A stretch of 64,000 nucleotides of DNA from Aestuariibacter salexigens DSM 15300. GTDB lineage: Bacteria > Pseudomonadota > Gammaproteobacteria > Enterobacterales > Alteromonadaceae. Location of the stretch: positions 186,001-250,000 of the forward strand of contig NZ_AUBH01000002.1 in assembly GCF_000429145.1 (NCBI RefSeq). The letters are read 5' to 3'. Below the pieces are notes generated by a model. That model did not search any database, was not told where the DNA came from, and saw only the letters and a list, made by a program, of their open reading frames with translations. The position numbers and the translations under genes were made by a program. Numbering within the stretch: position 1 is the stretch's first letter; each line of letters starts with the position of its first letter. Below are positions 37,577-47,047 of this stretch, piece by piece.

Positions 37577-39352
37577 TCAGTCGTTATTCAGCGGGTGGTC
37601 GATTACGATAAAGTGGTCGGCCGCGATATCTGTTATCACAGTGTCCTCAACACCTGTTTCTGGCCATTGTACGCGTATCTCATCAATCTGCGTGTGTCGC
37701 GCCAAGCCGAAGTGCGCCTCAACCGGGTTTTGCGACACATATAATCCGCCCAGCTGCATCTCGTGAGTCAATGTCAGCTCTCCTGCCTTAAGGGTGATGC
37801 GAGCGCCGACCCCCTGCGGGTTATCTCGTGTGCCGGTCAGACGAATGTTGGCAAAATGATTTCCCTCGGCCGCACTGTCGTTTCGATAAAGAGTGGGTGA
37901 TTTGCCGCTGTTGGCAATCAAAAGGTCAATATCACCATCGCGGTCATAGTCATAGCACACTAAGCCTCTTCCCATGTCGGTATGGGTGATCCCTAACTGT
38001 TGGGTTCGCTCAGTGAAGGTACCGTCACCGTTATTCATGTATAGCTTTGCCGGTGTCGACATAAAATGGTCAAAGTTGCCGCTCTGGGTTTGTTCTTCAG
38101 TCCAGCCGTTATAGCCATTGACGACGAAAAGATCGGCAAAACCATCGTTGTTGACGTCAGCAAAACAGCTTCCCCATGCCCAGTATCCCTGCCGTACGCC
38201 GGCATAGTCAGTCATATTGAGAAAGTTTCCGTTACCGTCATTCTGATATAGACGATTGCCATCAAACAGACCGATGGTTAAAAATTCTTCACGGGTATCA
38301 CCGATGGCAGACACAAACCAGTCAATGTCACCGTCGTTATCATAGTCTGCTGTTGCGGCGCCCATGCCGGCACGATCGCTGACAACCACAGGGATGGTGT
38401 CGTCAATAAACTGCATGCTGCCATTATTTACCAGATACTGGCTGGTTCCCCAGTCGGCAGCAATGAGCAAATCCGGCAGACGATCTTCGTTAATGTCAGC
38501 AAAGATGGGCGTAAAAGAAAACTCATCACCGGTGGAACCTGCAGGTAGTTTGTCAAAAGGCTCAAGTTCAACCACTTCACTGACGTCCTCATACTGGCCA
38601 GGACCGGTACGTTGCCAGAGAAACTCGCGACTGTGCTGTTCATTTTCAGGGTGCCAATGGGTGAAGAATAGATCCAGGTCACCGTCTGCATCGATATCGC
38701 CCGCTGCCATCGAATAGGTATCTTTGCTCATTTCTATGTCGACAAGGTGGGAAATATCGTCAAAGCGTTGCTCACCCTGATTAGCAAAAAACTGAATATA
38801 GGGCTCTGCTTCGAGCATGGTGACCAGGTCCTGGTCGCCATCACGGTCAATATCGATAAAACCGGCCGAATGATTGGTGGCGAGCACACGAATGCCTGAT
38901 GCCTGCGTCGCATCGTCAAACGCGAATGAGGTATTTAGGGTAAACAGCTTGCCGTTTTCATTGCGGCCATGGGTCACGTAGATATCCAGATCGCCGTCGT
39001 TATCAATATCGTTTACTGCGATGCCCCCGCCAACCCGCGCAGGAATGCTGTCACTGGCATCTGTGGCAACATCATAACATAGGCCTGCAGATGCTGTTAC
39101 ATCCACAAATACGCTGCTCTGTGCGGACGTATTGTCACCGCAGCCCCCGCGACCCAATTCATTCGAGTTGGATACCGCAGTCAGGGTGTAGCCACTCGGT
39201 GGCGGAGGTGGAGTAGGCGTTGGAGCCGGAGCCGGTGCAGGCGATGGTGTAGGGACCGGAGTGGGTGAGGCGTCACCGCCACCACCACATCCCAGTAGCG
39301 CAAATACAACAGCGGTCGAAATCGAAGAGCGAAGAAATGTTACCCGAGCCAT
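37577..39352 (-). CDS. CRTAC1-family FG-GAP/UnbV lipoprotein
   Basis: A 591-residue surface lipoprotein. The signal peptide ends in lipobox LLGC with Cys22, then GGGG and a proline/threonine linker (about 28-54). The body is a beta-propeller of at least seven FG-GAP/VCBS repeats with integrin-type calcium loops (DIDNDGDLDIYV, DIDRDGDQDLV, DIDADGDLDLFF, DINEDRLPDLLI, DYDNDGDIDWFV, DVNNDGFADLFV, DYDRDGDIDLLI). The C-terminal UnbV/ASPIC domain (about 500-590) includes QGVGARITLKAG and EIRVQWPETG. The family is associated with adhesion or extracellular binding; no enzyme activity is known. It is convergent with the haloperoxidase-like lipoprotein and probably shares its location. Confidence 0.92.
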   Translation of the reverse strand: MARVTFLRSSISTAVVFALLGCGGGGDASPTPVPTPSPAPAPAPTPTPPPPPSGYTLTAVSNSNELGRGGCGDNTSAQSSVFVDVTASAGLCYDVATDASDSIPARVGGGIAVNDIDNDGDLDIYVTHGRNENGKLFTLNTSFAFDDATQASGIRVLATNHSAGFIDIDRDGDQDLVTMLEAEPYIQFFANQGEQRFDDISHLVDIEMSKDTYSMAAGDIDADGDLDLFFTHWHPENEQHSREFLWQRTGPGQYEDVSEVVELEPFDKLPAGSTGDEFSFTPIFADINEDRLPDLLIAADWGTSQYLVNNGSMQFIDDTIPVVVSDRAGMGAATADYDNDGDIDWFVSAIGDTREEFLTIGLFDGNRLYQNDGNGNFLNMTDYAGVRQGYWAWGSCFADVNNDGFADLFVVNGYNGWTEEQTQSGNFDHFMSTPAKLYMNNGDGTFTERTQQLGITHTDMGRGLVCYDYDRDGDIDLLIANSGKSPTLYRNDSAAEGNHFANIRLTGTRDNPQGVGARITLKAGELTLTHEMQLGGLYVSQNPVEAHFGLARHTQIDEIRVQWPETGVEDTVITDIAADHFIVIDHPLNND

Positions 39353-39625
39353 ACGTACTGGAACCTCTGAGAGTACAAAGCTTACATGTGTCTGAATTGT
39401 TAATAATGTAAACCGGCTTGAGTGTGAAACCGACCAAATTGAGGCTAAGCGGGTGTTTTGCGTGTTAAGACGGTCAGTGGAAATTCTGTCAGTTTGTGAA
39501 AAGTGGACTATCTTTGGTGAGTGATACGTTCAGTAGCATCGGTGTAGTGGTTGTTCAAGGAAAGCCGAATGCAGGATTGAAAGGCGCATTTTTTCCAGCC
39601 ATCCGGCTGATTTAAGGAGATAACA
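39353..39625. other. intergenic region without a recognisable gene
   Basis: 273 bp between the divergent CRTAC1-type gene and the HAF-repeat-like gene. It should hold promoters for both. The only clear element is the strong ribosome site AAGGAG just before the ATG at 39626. I see no small gene, tRNA or repeat. Confidence 0.6.
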
Positions 39626-40582
39626 ATGAACAACTTTTCTAAAAGCGTACTTTTTTCCGCGGTAGCTACCGCATTTTCAGCAAATAATGCACTAGCCGAC
39701 AGTCATTATAGCTTTGAACTTGTAACTTATCCCGGAGCTGAAAACACCAGTATTTTTGGTCTCAACGACCGCGGTTTTGCGGTCGGCCCCAGTGATGGTG
39801 GTAACTTCTCGTATTCCCTTAAATCAGGAGGAATATCGGACCTGGAAATAGGTGACCTCGAAGATGCAGCTGTTTTAGCCACCTCAGACTCAGGCCACTA
39901 TGCTGGCGTATGGGATGATGCGGAAAATGAATGGCGCCTTTCATTTTATATGGATAAAAAAGGCAAGGTTACGACATTCGAACACCCTGATGCGTTGGAT
40001 GTGACTAACGCAAGAGCGATGAACAACAATGGTCTTATTACAGGTTACTTTTCGGTAGAGAAATCTACTCCGTTTGCTTATGTCGCTGCGGATGGATTTA
40101 TCTACGATGTGAAAAAAGGCACGTTTGAGACCATCGTACCTAGCATGTTTACCATTGCACAAGGCATAAACAACGATGGTATTGTTGTCGGCAGCGCACG
40201 ATTTTGGCCAGAGGAAGACCCATGTATTGACGCGTTTCCGCAATACACAATGATGGGCTGGGTTAGAAATAAAGGTGGAGACGTAACCTATTTCACTATC
40301 AACGGCATGCCCACGCGTGCAAGAGGCATATCTGATTCTGATACGGTTGTTGGATTCGCCTTCGACCCTTCTGATAATACCAATAAAGGCTTTGTCATTG
40401 ATATTCCGGAAGGTCAGTGCGTAACAGTAGAGGTGGACAGCGCAGATATGATGGCTGCCCCTGATGCGTTGGCGACGTACCCTCAGGCAATAAAAAACTC
40501 TGGAGAAATTGTTGGCTCAGCGGTTGTAATTGACGGGCAGGGTGAACTGGCTCAAGTAGGGTTTGTGGCAAGAAAGCAATAA
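39626..40582 (+). CDS. secreted HAF-repeat-like protein
   Basis: A 318-residue exported protein with a signal peptide (MNNFSKSVLFSAVATAFSANNALA). The mature part contains five spaced repeats of the form G-x-N-x-x-G-x-x-V-G: FGLNDRGFAVGPS, ARAMNNNGLITGYF, AQGINNDGIVVGSA, ARGISDSDTVVGFA and PQAIKNSGEIVGSA. This matches the extracellular HAF/DUF3466-type repeat, thought to build a beta-propeller. Function is unknown. AAGGAG six bases before the start supports strong translation. It precedes the giant PEP-CTERM protein gene in the same direction, but 247 bases containing a terminator-like hairpin separate them. Confidence 0.82.
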   Translation: MNNFSKSVLFSAVATAFSANNALADSHYSFELVTYPGAENTSIFGLNDRGFAVGPSDGGNFSYSLKSGGISDLEIGDLEDAAVLATSDSGHYAGVWDDAENEWRLSFYMDKKGKVTTFEHPDALDVTNARAMNNNGLITGYFSVEKSTPFAYVAADGFIYDVKKGTFETIVPSMFTIAQGINNDGIVVGSARFWPEEDPCIDAFPQYTMMGWVRNKGGDVTYFTINGMPTRARGISDSDTVVGFAFDPSDNTNKGFVIDIPEGQCVTVEVDSADMMAAPDALATYPQAIKNSGEIVGSAVVIDGQGELAQVGFVARKQ

Positions 40583-40711
40583 TCTCGTTCCATGCTGGCT
40601 GATTCATGGGTCAGTCAGCACTGTCAGGCTTTTTTACAGATTTATTACAGTGCACGCTTAATAGTGCGAATGATCAGATGTAACGCGCTGATATTAATAA
40701 AATTTATTTTT

Positions 40712-40752
40712 AGGGTACGCTCTATGCATATTTTTCCACAGCGTACCTTTTT
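40712..40752 (+). terminator. terminator-like inverted repeat before the giant protein gene
   Basis: AGGGTACGCT pairs with AGCGTACCTT (10 pairs, one G-T) across an 18-nt loop, followed by more T. It could end the transcript of the HAF-repeat-like gene 130 bases upstream, or sit in the leader of the giant PEP-CTERM gene 78 bases downstream and control it. The large loop makes a standard terminator less certain. Confidence 0.45.
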
Positions 40753-40829
40753 CAACTACGCGATATAAAAAACACTCATCATATTTTGGCTGTTCCTGTT
40801 GTTTTTCGTTGTGTTCAGGAGTGAAAGTG

Positions 40830-43800
40830 ATGAAACAACAGGGAACAACGATGTCAGTTTGTCACTTTATTCCTCGCGCTTTGCGAGCTGCTCCTATTAC
40901 GTTATTTTCACGCTATGCAGTAATTTTTTCTCTCGGATGGTCACTGGCTTTTTACGGCCAGGCGGCAACCATCAGCCAAAGCGTTACCTTTGAAACCTTA
41001 GGTCAAAGTATGTGGGGCACCGGCGGCTCTACTCAGATCCAGGATGATTTGTTTATTGGCGTTGAATGGGATTCGGGCAATAAGAAATTGTTTGAAGTGG
41101 GGGATGCAACCTACGGTGGCAACGGTCTGCGCGTCGACGGCCGCACAGACGGCCGGATCGGCCTGGAAACGGGATGGTATATCGATAGCGGTACGGTAAA
41201 TACACAGTTACCTTTCCAATTCTCACTTGACCTACCTGACGCTGATGAACTTGTTACCAACCGCGTAGTTTCCATGGGGGTGACTGATGCAAGAATTCAA
41301 AGCGGCGCGTTCCTCGAAACCATTGCCCCGACTATACAGGCCTACGCCAATCTGATTGTTGAAGCGGAAGCGTCGCTCAAAGCGACAGGCTGTTACGATG
41401 TCTGGCTGGATGCTGACTGCGGTAACACCGGCTGGAAGAAACTGATTGATATTGATGCAGATATCGAGCTCTTATCCGTTAATCGGGACCCGGTAACGGG
41501 TAATCCCGATGGCCAGATCCGCGTACTTGACGGATTTAAAGACTTGTTTGCGGTAGGCTCTACTGCGGCTGACGTGGTGAATGTTGAAGAAGTAGATGAC
41601 CCTGACAATCCGGGAGAAAAAAAGAAGAAGAAAGTTTCCCTCGATTTAAAACCGAAGGTAGAAATTGGCTCCACGCCAATGGTGGAGGTGGATGTCAGGA
41701 TCCCGACTATTCGGGAAGAAGAGACATTAGGCAGTGCTCGTTCAGTGATGACCAATGGCGTGGAAAACATTGGCAGCAGCGTTTTGGGTACCAGCGGCTC
41801 GGATGAGTTTCTTGAAATCGGCATCGATATGGACCAGATGTTCACCACACTGGCAGGACTGCCACCGCTTGGTGTGACTGCCGGACTCGATTTTGGCATT
41901 GGTAGTGTCAGCGCGACTGCTGACCTTCTTGATGTCACCTTGTCACCAGCACTTGAGCTGACCCAGGAATTTGACCTTAACATTACTGATATGCGGGTCA
42001 GCTATGCCTTTGACCGCGCGGTTGAAGCGGGTCTGAAAGGTCAAAGCCGCTCGAATCGAAATAGCCTGAACAATCTCGCATTGGGACAACAGATAGATCT
42101 TAAATGGACCGGACCGGACATTGGTATTACGCCCACCTACGACATCGATTTGAGTCTGACCAATAAAACTGGCATCACCATCAACAGTTCGCTTTCCATC
42201 GATCTTCTCAGTGGCAGCGTGTCCGGAGATGTTGCGGGGATTGATCTGGGGACGAAATCGTTTGGGCCTTTGGTGAACCTGCCATTTAATGGTCCCAGCT
42301 TTGATTTACCGCCGCTATTTAATGACAGTTTTGCGCTGGGTGGTTTGAGCAACGAAACAGGCACAAAACTGTTACTGACCACGGCTCAAGCGTCATGGCG
42401 AGAAGGACGGGACGGTAACTGGAATACCAATACCAACTGGAAAAACAACGCAACGCCCATCGGCAATGATGTGGTCATTCGCGGATTAAGTTCAAACCGC
42501 TCTACAGTCACTATCGACAGTGAAGTGAGCAGTGGCAATCTAAGTCTGTTTGGCAATAGTCGGCTGAATATCAATAGCCTTAATGGGATCCTTAATGTGG
42601 GAGGTAGCAAGCTCCACAATGAATCCAACATCGTGCTCACTGACGGACGTATCGTGTTTACCAAAGACACCACCTTATCTGGTGATGGCAAGATTTATCT
42701 GCGCGATTACAGCGGTCGTCTGACATCACAAGGCTCGCGAAAAACGCTGGATGTCATCGGTCAGGACATCATCGCTGACAGCGGCGGCGGCCGAATCAAT
42801 AGAATTAATGTCAATCTGCGTGGAGACAGTACTCTTAAGGTAACGAGCGGCACCTTAAGATTACACGACACTGTCATTACAGGATATGACAGTAATAAAC
42901 GCAGTATAACTGGCTCTGCGGGCACCACTATCGACCTAATGAATACGGATATTCGCAACGTTGATTTCGCAGGTAACGTTAAAATCAGCGATTCGTTCAA
43001 AACGCGATGTAACTCATATTTTGCAGGTTTTTGCACCAGTGAGACAGATCACAATGTGAATTACTGGCGTACAGGCGGTGACCGGCTCGCCAGAAACGAT
43101 GGCACCATTACACTGAACAATACAGGCAACATGGACGAAAAACGTCTGTACCTGGGTGGTCCTAGTGGTGGCACCCTCACTTTCGAAAACAATGGCACGA
43201 TTAACGTAGTCGGACGCAGTGGTGAAGAGGCTTTGCTGGGCACAATCACCGGCAGCGGCGCCAACTTCTTATTATCTGGCACGGGCTCGCTCAATCTGGC
43301 TGGCGATGATGCAGAGTTTTCCAGCTACCAGGGAAGAGATTCACTGACCAACGGCGCACAGCATACGATTAGGGGCTGGGGGAGCGTAGAGGACTTTACC
43401 AAAGTAACAAATTACGGTGCGATTGTGGCTAGCTCGACGGGAGAGTCTCTGGCGTTCTTTGACACCGATATCGTCAATCATGGCGTATTAAAGGCTGACA
43501 GAGGTATTCTAGACCTAGACGGTGGTTTCTTTTCAACCGTCAACGTGACCAACAAGGGACGTGTTGAAGCTGTCTCTGGCGGTACGGTGAGAATGTATAA
43601 GGTGTCAAACATGACGTCGGCAAACGGTACCGTAACCTTAACTGACGGTGAGTGGGTAGCCAGCAGCGGTACCATCGCTTTCGCACAGAACTATCAAAGC
43701 CGATTTGATAATCGCGCAGATATTACGCTGAACGGTAGTGGCAGAATTACCGTAGACGGCGTCAGTCTTGAGAACTTTGGCAGATTCACAAATACCGGAG

Positions 43801-46286
43801 CGGGCACGTTCACGCTTGGACAGGGTGCTACTTTCCACTCGGATGATGTAGATAACTACGGTTTGATAGCCATGCGTGGAGGCTCAATGGAGGGCTTGTA
43901 CAACTACGCTGGTGGACTGGTTGAAGGTTTCGGTACGATTGGCGGCATTTGCACTAATACGATTATTTTCTGTACCCAAGATAAACTTTACAACCGAGGT
44001 ACGATAAGAGCTTCTGGTGGAGAACTGGTTTTGAAGGGACTGACAGCAACAGACAGTTCATTCATTAACACAGGTCGCGTGGAAGTGATGGGTGGTGCGA
44101 CCTTGCGTTATGAAGAGCTTGGGATTGGTGATTTCTTTGGTAGCGGCTCGGTATTCAAGAGCAATGGCGGTACCTGGGCAGCCTATGGTGAAACGCAAGC
44201 CGCAAACATCATTTTGGATACCTCCAGCTTTCTCAGTCTGTTTGGCAGTGGAGGTGTCGAAAGTCTGCAAAACGTGAATTTGGTCTTGAGCGGGCAATTC
44301 GCTAACTTCTACACCGACCCTCTATCGGGTGGCAATGTCAATCTTAAAACCTCATTGACCACCATTGGCAGCAGTGCATCACTTAGCCTTGAAAATGGTC
44401 AGGTGTTTGTTGCCGCAAACAACGTTGACAACAATGGGTTGCTGAATCTGGCCAAAGGCACCTATCAATCTACCAATCTGCGTAACGATGGCACCATTGC
44501 CGGACACGGTACCTTAAACGTTGCTGCGCTTGATAATAATGGTGCATTGAACGTGTCTGGCGGCATTATGACCTTGAACAGTACTGTCGCTAACACCGGC
44601 GGTAGCATCAATGTGGGCGGTCAATATGGCGATGTATTGCGCGGCACCTATACGATTAACAATGGTGAGGTGAGCGTTGGAAAAGGTGGGCTGATGGATG
44701 GTCAGGGTACCCTTAATAACGTCAAATTGACGAATATGGGCACCATTACGGCTCGAATCGGAGCCTACACCATTGATACCGCAGCAGGCTCGACAAACAC
44801 CGGCTTGATTCAGGCCAATGCGGGCGGTTCTCTGGCGCTTCAGAATGGCACTATCAACAATGCTAACGGCATGATAAAGGCCAACAATGCTTCAATCACA
44901 CTAACCGACTTCACTGTGCTCAATGGGGCGGTCGAAGTGATTGGCAAGAATGCGGCGCTGCGAGGCTACGGAAATCTTGAAAACGTCGCCTTGAAGGTGT
45001 CAGAAGGATTAATTTCTGCCAATGTGAACGGCCAGAAACTGACTATCGACCCTTCCACGGCAGCAGAGCTCTATCGCGCCACGCTGCAGGCGGAAAATGG
45101 CGGTACGCTGCTGATCACAAATGGTGATTTTAACGCTGCTGGCGGCACGCTAATCCGCGCCAAAAACGGCTCTATTGTCGAGATGTTAAATATTGTGATG
45201 GTCGGAGGTCAGTTGGTTACCGAGGGATCGGGCAAGATCATTGACCTTGGCTCGAGCAATTTTACCGATATGACATTTAATGCCAATACCGAAGTGGCGA
45301 GCGGCGGCGAGTTCAATTTCTACGGGACCATTGTTAATAAACAAAGCATCACGGTAAAGGATGGCGGTGTGCTGCATCTGCATGATGCACGCGTGACCGG
45401 CTTGTCATTAACGGTCAATCCTGATGGGACAGTGTCGGAAACAGTAGATGAAGGACTGCTGCGCATTGAACAGGGTGCACAGCTTATTCTCGATAGCGGT
45501 CGTATTGATAATCAGCGTTTGCAAAATCTCGGTCAGATGATGGTAAGCGGGGCAAACCCAAGCCGCATAAACGTGGTTGGTGACACTTTCTTAAATCAGG
45601 GCGGACTGACCATTAGTAATAGCTCGTCACTGTTTATCGACAATGCAATGATGGAAAATCAGGGCGATGTTGACGTGCAAGCAGGTTCCGAAATGACTGT
45701 TCAGGGCGTCTACACGCAGACTGACGGTACTACCCATGTTGACGGCACCTTATCAGCAGATGAATTGGTGTTCGAAGAAGGATCGCTGTCCGGCAACGGT
45801 ACTATTGAGGGTGACACGGTGATCGGTGAGAATGCGACCATCAACCCTGGCAATTCACCGGGCACGTTAATTTTTACTGACGACCTGGATCTATTCGGCA
45901 CCTTTATTGTCGAAGTGGAATCCACCACCAGTTTCGATTCATTGAATGTATTTGGCGATGTCACGTTCGATACGACCACGCTGTTTGATTTCAGATTCGG
46001 ACCTGATTTTTCACCGCTGAACCTGTTCTCACTGGATTTCCTGTTAGCGGCTAATTTCATTAATGCCAATGTGCTGAGTCGTGCTAACTTCGCATTTAGC
46101 GGCTTATCTGACAGCTTTGATGTCGACTTTGTATTTGGACAGGGCAATGGACTGTTGTCACTGGTATTTTTTGACACGCAGACATCCAACGTCGATGTAC
46201 CGGAGCCTGGAACTGTGGGCTTGATGTTGTTAATGATATCACTGCTAATTTTGCGCCAGCGCTGTGCCCGCGCGGCGTCTCGGTAG
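40830..46286 (+). CDS. giant repeat-rich PEP-CTERM surface protein
   Basis: An 1818-residue secreted protein. ATG 40830 has AGGAG eight bases upstream; the frame extends seven codons further. A long signal sequence (hydrophobic about 26-48, ending GQAA) leads to a beta-rich N-terminal region (about 50-510) with a lysine run (GEKKKKKVS). Then ~1100 residues of autotransporter-passenger-like repeats follow, each built on N-x-G-T/L-I/V-x-A/V (for example NNGTIN, NYGAIVAS, NHGVLKADRG, NKGRVEAVSGG, NRGTIRASGG, NDGTIAGHG), predicted to form a right-handed beta-helix. The extreme C-terminus is a PEP-CTERM signal: VPEPG, a hydrophobic helix and a basic tail (RQRCARAASR). This marks it for exosortase processing and surface display. 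No exosortase or exopolysaccharide genes are in the window. It is probably a biofilm or adhesin component. Confidence 0.9.
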   Translation: MKQQGTTMSVCHFIPRALRAAPITLFSRYAVIFSLGWSLAFYGQAATISQSVTFETLGQSMWGTGGSTQIQDDLFIGVEWDSGNKKLFEVGDATYGGNGLRVDGRTDGRIGLETGWYIDSGTVNTQLPFQFSLDLPDADELVTNRVVSMGVTDARIQSGAFLETIAPTIQAYANLIVEAEASLKATGCYDVWLDADCGNTGWKKLIDIDADIELLSVNRDPVTGNPDGQIRVLDGFKDLFAVGSTAADVVNVEEVDDPDNPGEKKKKKVSLDLKPKVEIGSTPMVEVDVRIPTIREEETLGSARSVMTNGVENIGSSVLGTSGSDEFLEIGIDMDQMFTTLAGLPPLGVTAGLDFGIGSVSATADLLDVTLSPALELTQEFDLNITDMRVSYAFDRAVEAGLKGQSRSNRNSLNNLALGQQIDLKWTGPDIGITPTYDIDLSLTNKTGITINSSLSIDLLSGSVSGDVAGIDLGTKSFGPLVNLPFNGPSFDLPPLFNDSFALGGLSNETGTKLLLTTAQASWREGRDGNWNTNTNWKNNATPIGNDVVIRGLSSNRSTVTIDSEVSSGNLSLFGNSRLNINSLNGILNVGGSKLHNESNIVLTDGRIVFTKDTTLSGDGKIYLRDYSGRLTSQGSRKTLDVIGQDIIADSGGGRINRINVNLRGDSTLKVTSGTLRLHDTVITGYDSNKRSITGSAGTTIDLMNTDIRNVDFAGNVKISDSFKTRCNSYFAGFCTSETDHNVNYWRTGGDRLARNDGTITLNNTGNMDEKRLYLGGPSGGTLTFENNGTINVVGRSGEEALLGTITGSGANFLLSGTGSLNLAGDDAEFSSYQGRDSLTNGAQHTIRGWGSVEDFTKVTNYGAIVASSTGESLAFFDTDIVNHGVLKADRGILDLDGGFFSTVNVTNKGRVEAVSGGTVRMYKVSNMTSANGTVTLTDGEWVASSGTIAFAQNYQSRFDNRADITLNGSGRITVDGVSLENFGRFTNTGAGTFTLGQGATFHSDDVDNYGLIAMRGGSMEGLYNYAGGLVEGFGTIGGICTNTIIFCTQDKLYNRGTIRASGGELVLKGLTATDSSFINTGRVEVMGGATLRYEELGIGDFFGSGSVFKSNGGTWAAYGETQAANIILDTSSFLSLFGSGGVESLQNVNLVLSGQFANFYTDPLSGGNVNLKTSLTTIGSSASLSLENGQVFVAANNVDNNGLLNLAKGTYQSTNLRNDGTIAGHGTLNVAALDNNGALNVSGGIMTLNSTVANTGGSINVGGQYGDVLRGTYTINNGEVSVGKGGLMDGQGTLNNVKLTNMGTITARIGAYTIDTAAGSTNTGLIQANAGGSLALQNGTINNANGMIKANNASITLTDFTVLNGAVEVIGKNAALRGYGNLENVALKVSEGLISANVNGQKLTIDPSTAAELYRATLQAENGGTLLITNGDFNAAGGTLIRAKNGSIVEMLNIVMVGGQLVTEGSGKIIDLGSSNFTDMTFNANTEVASGGEFNFYGTIVNKQSITVKDGGVLHLHDARVTGLSLTVNPDGTVSETVDEGLLRIEQGAQLILDSGRIDNQRLQNLGQMMVSGANPSRINVVGDTFLNQGGLTISNSSSLFIDNAMMENQGDVDVQAGSEMTVQGVYTQTDGTTHVDGTLSADELVFEEGSLSGNGTIEGDTVIGENATINPGNSPGTLIFTDDLDLFGTFIVEVESTTSFDSLNVFGDVTFDTTTLFDFRFGPDFSPLNLFSLDFLLAANFINANVLSRANFAFSGLSDSFDVDFVFGQGNGLLSLVFFDTQTSNVDVPEPGTVGLMLLMISLLILRQRCARAASR

Positions 46287-46360
46287 AGAGAATACTGTAA
46301 ACAAACATTAGGGCTGTGCGCTACACTACAAGTTGAGGTAGTAAGTGGTAGATTGATGAG

Positions 46361-47047
46361 ATGAGGGTTTTAAGGCCGGCCACATGGTTTTTGGTGCTTG
46401 TTATGTGTTCCGGTGCGGTATGCGCACAGTCAAGGACGATTACGTTTTTTGTGTCAGAGCAGCCCCCGTTTGAATACAGTGATGAAAACGGTGCTGCACG
46501 GGGAATAGCCATCGATCACGCTGATGCATTGTTTGCGCAGTTGGAATGGGATGTAAACTATGCGTTTAACTCGGTCAGTCGTGGCGTGGTAAACCTGCAC
46601 GCAGGTGAATACGATATCAGTTCAGCGGTTAGCCCGGCCGACGACTTGCGAGAGCAATTTTACGTCAGTGACCATCCTCTCTATGAAATTACGCTCAGCG
46701 CCATCAGGCTTGCCAGCACAATGCCGGTTACGTCGGCAGAACAATTGAGCGATAAGCCCTATGCGGCCATTTTTGAAAATAGCTTCGCGTTTATCGAACG
46801 TCGGCTAACACAGGGAACAACGCTTCCTCAGCGTTACAATGTCGACAGTTATGAGCAAGGCATTAGGCTGGTTAGCCTGGGCAGACTGCCTTACTTTTTG
46901 ACCTACGCCCTATCAGATTTGCCAGATTCAAACGTGCACCTGGAGGTGGATACGCTGATGACGCTGCCAGTTTATTTGATTGTGTCGAAACAGCATCCTG
47001 AAGGGCAGGCTCTGATGCTGGCAGTTAATCGGGTACTGACAAAATGA
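46361..47047 (+). CDS. periplasmic solute-binding protein coupled to hydrogenase cluster
   Basis: A 228-residue exported protein of the amino-acid-type (SBP_bac_3) fold, with a signal peptide (MRVLRPATWFLVLVMCSGAVCAQ). The mature start TITFFVSEQPPFEYSDENGAARGIAIDHADALFAQL is the standard first lobe, followed by LHAGEYDISSAVSPADDLREQFYVSD. Its stop overlaps the start of the hydrogenase maturation protease by an ATGA tetranucleotide (47044-47047), so the two are translationally coupled. No transporter genes accompany it. Why a ligand-binding periplasmic protein should share an operon with a cytoplasmic hydrogenase is unclear; a regulatory or sensing role is the best guess. The protein is short for the family, so the second lobe is minimal. 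Confidence 0.8.
   Translation: MRVLRPATWFLVLVMCSGAVCAQSRTITFFVSEQPPFEYSDENGAARGIAIDHADALFAQLEWDVNYAFNSVSRGVVNLHAGEYDISSAVSPADDLREQFYVSDHPLYEITLSAIRLASTMPVTSAEQLSDKPYAAIFENSFAFIERRLTQGTTLPQRYNVDSYEQGIRLVSLGRLPYFLTYALSDLPDSNVHLEVDTLMTLPVYLIVSKQHPEGQALMLAVNRVLTK

Noticed and set aside
41393-41983. 196-residue open frame on the minus strand inside the giant protein gene
   Set aside because: Serine-rich, low-complexity translation antisense to a clearly coding frame with signal peptide and sorting signal; a shadow of codon bias.
43000-45900. Repeat pattern in the giant protein gene considered as a CRISPR or tandem DNA array
   Set aside because: The repeats are at protein level and imperfect in DNA, with continuous coding; no spacer-like structure.
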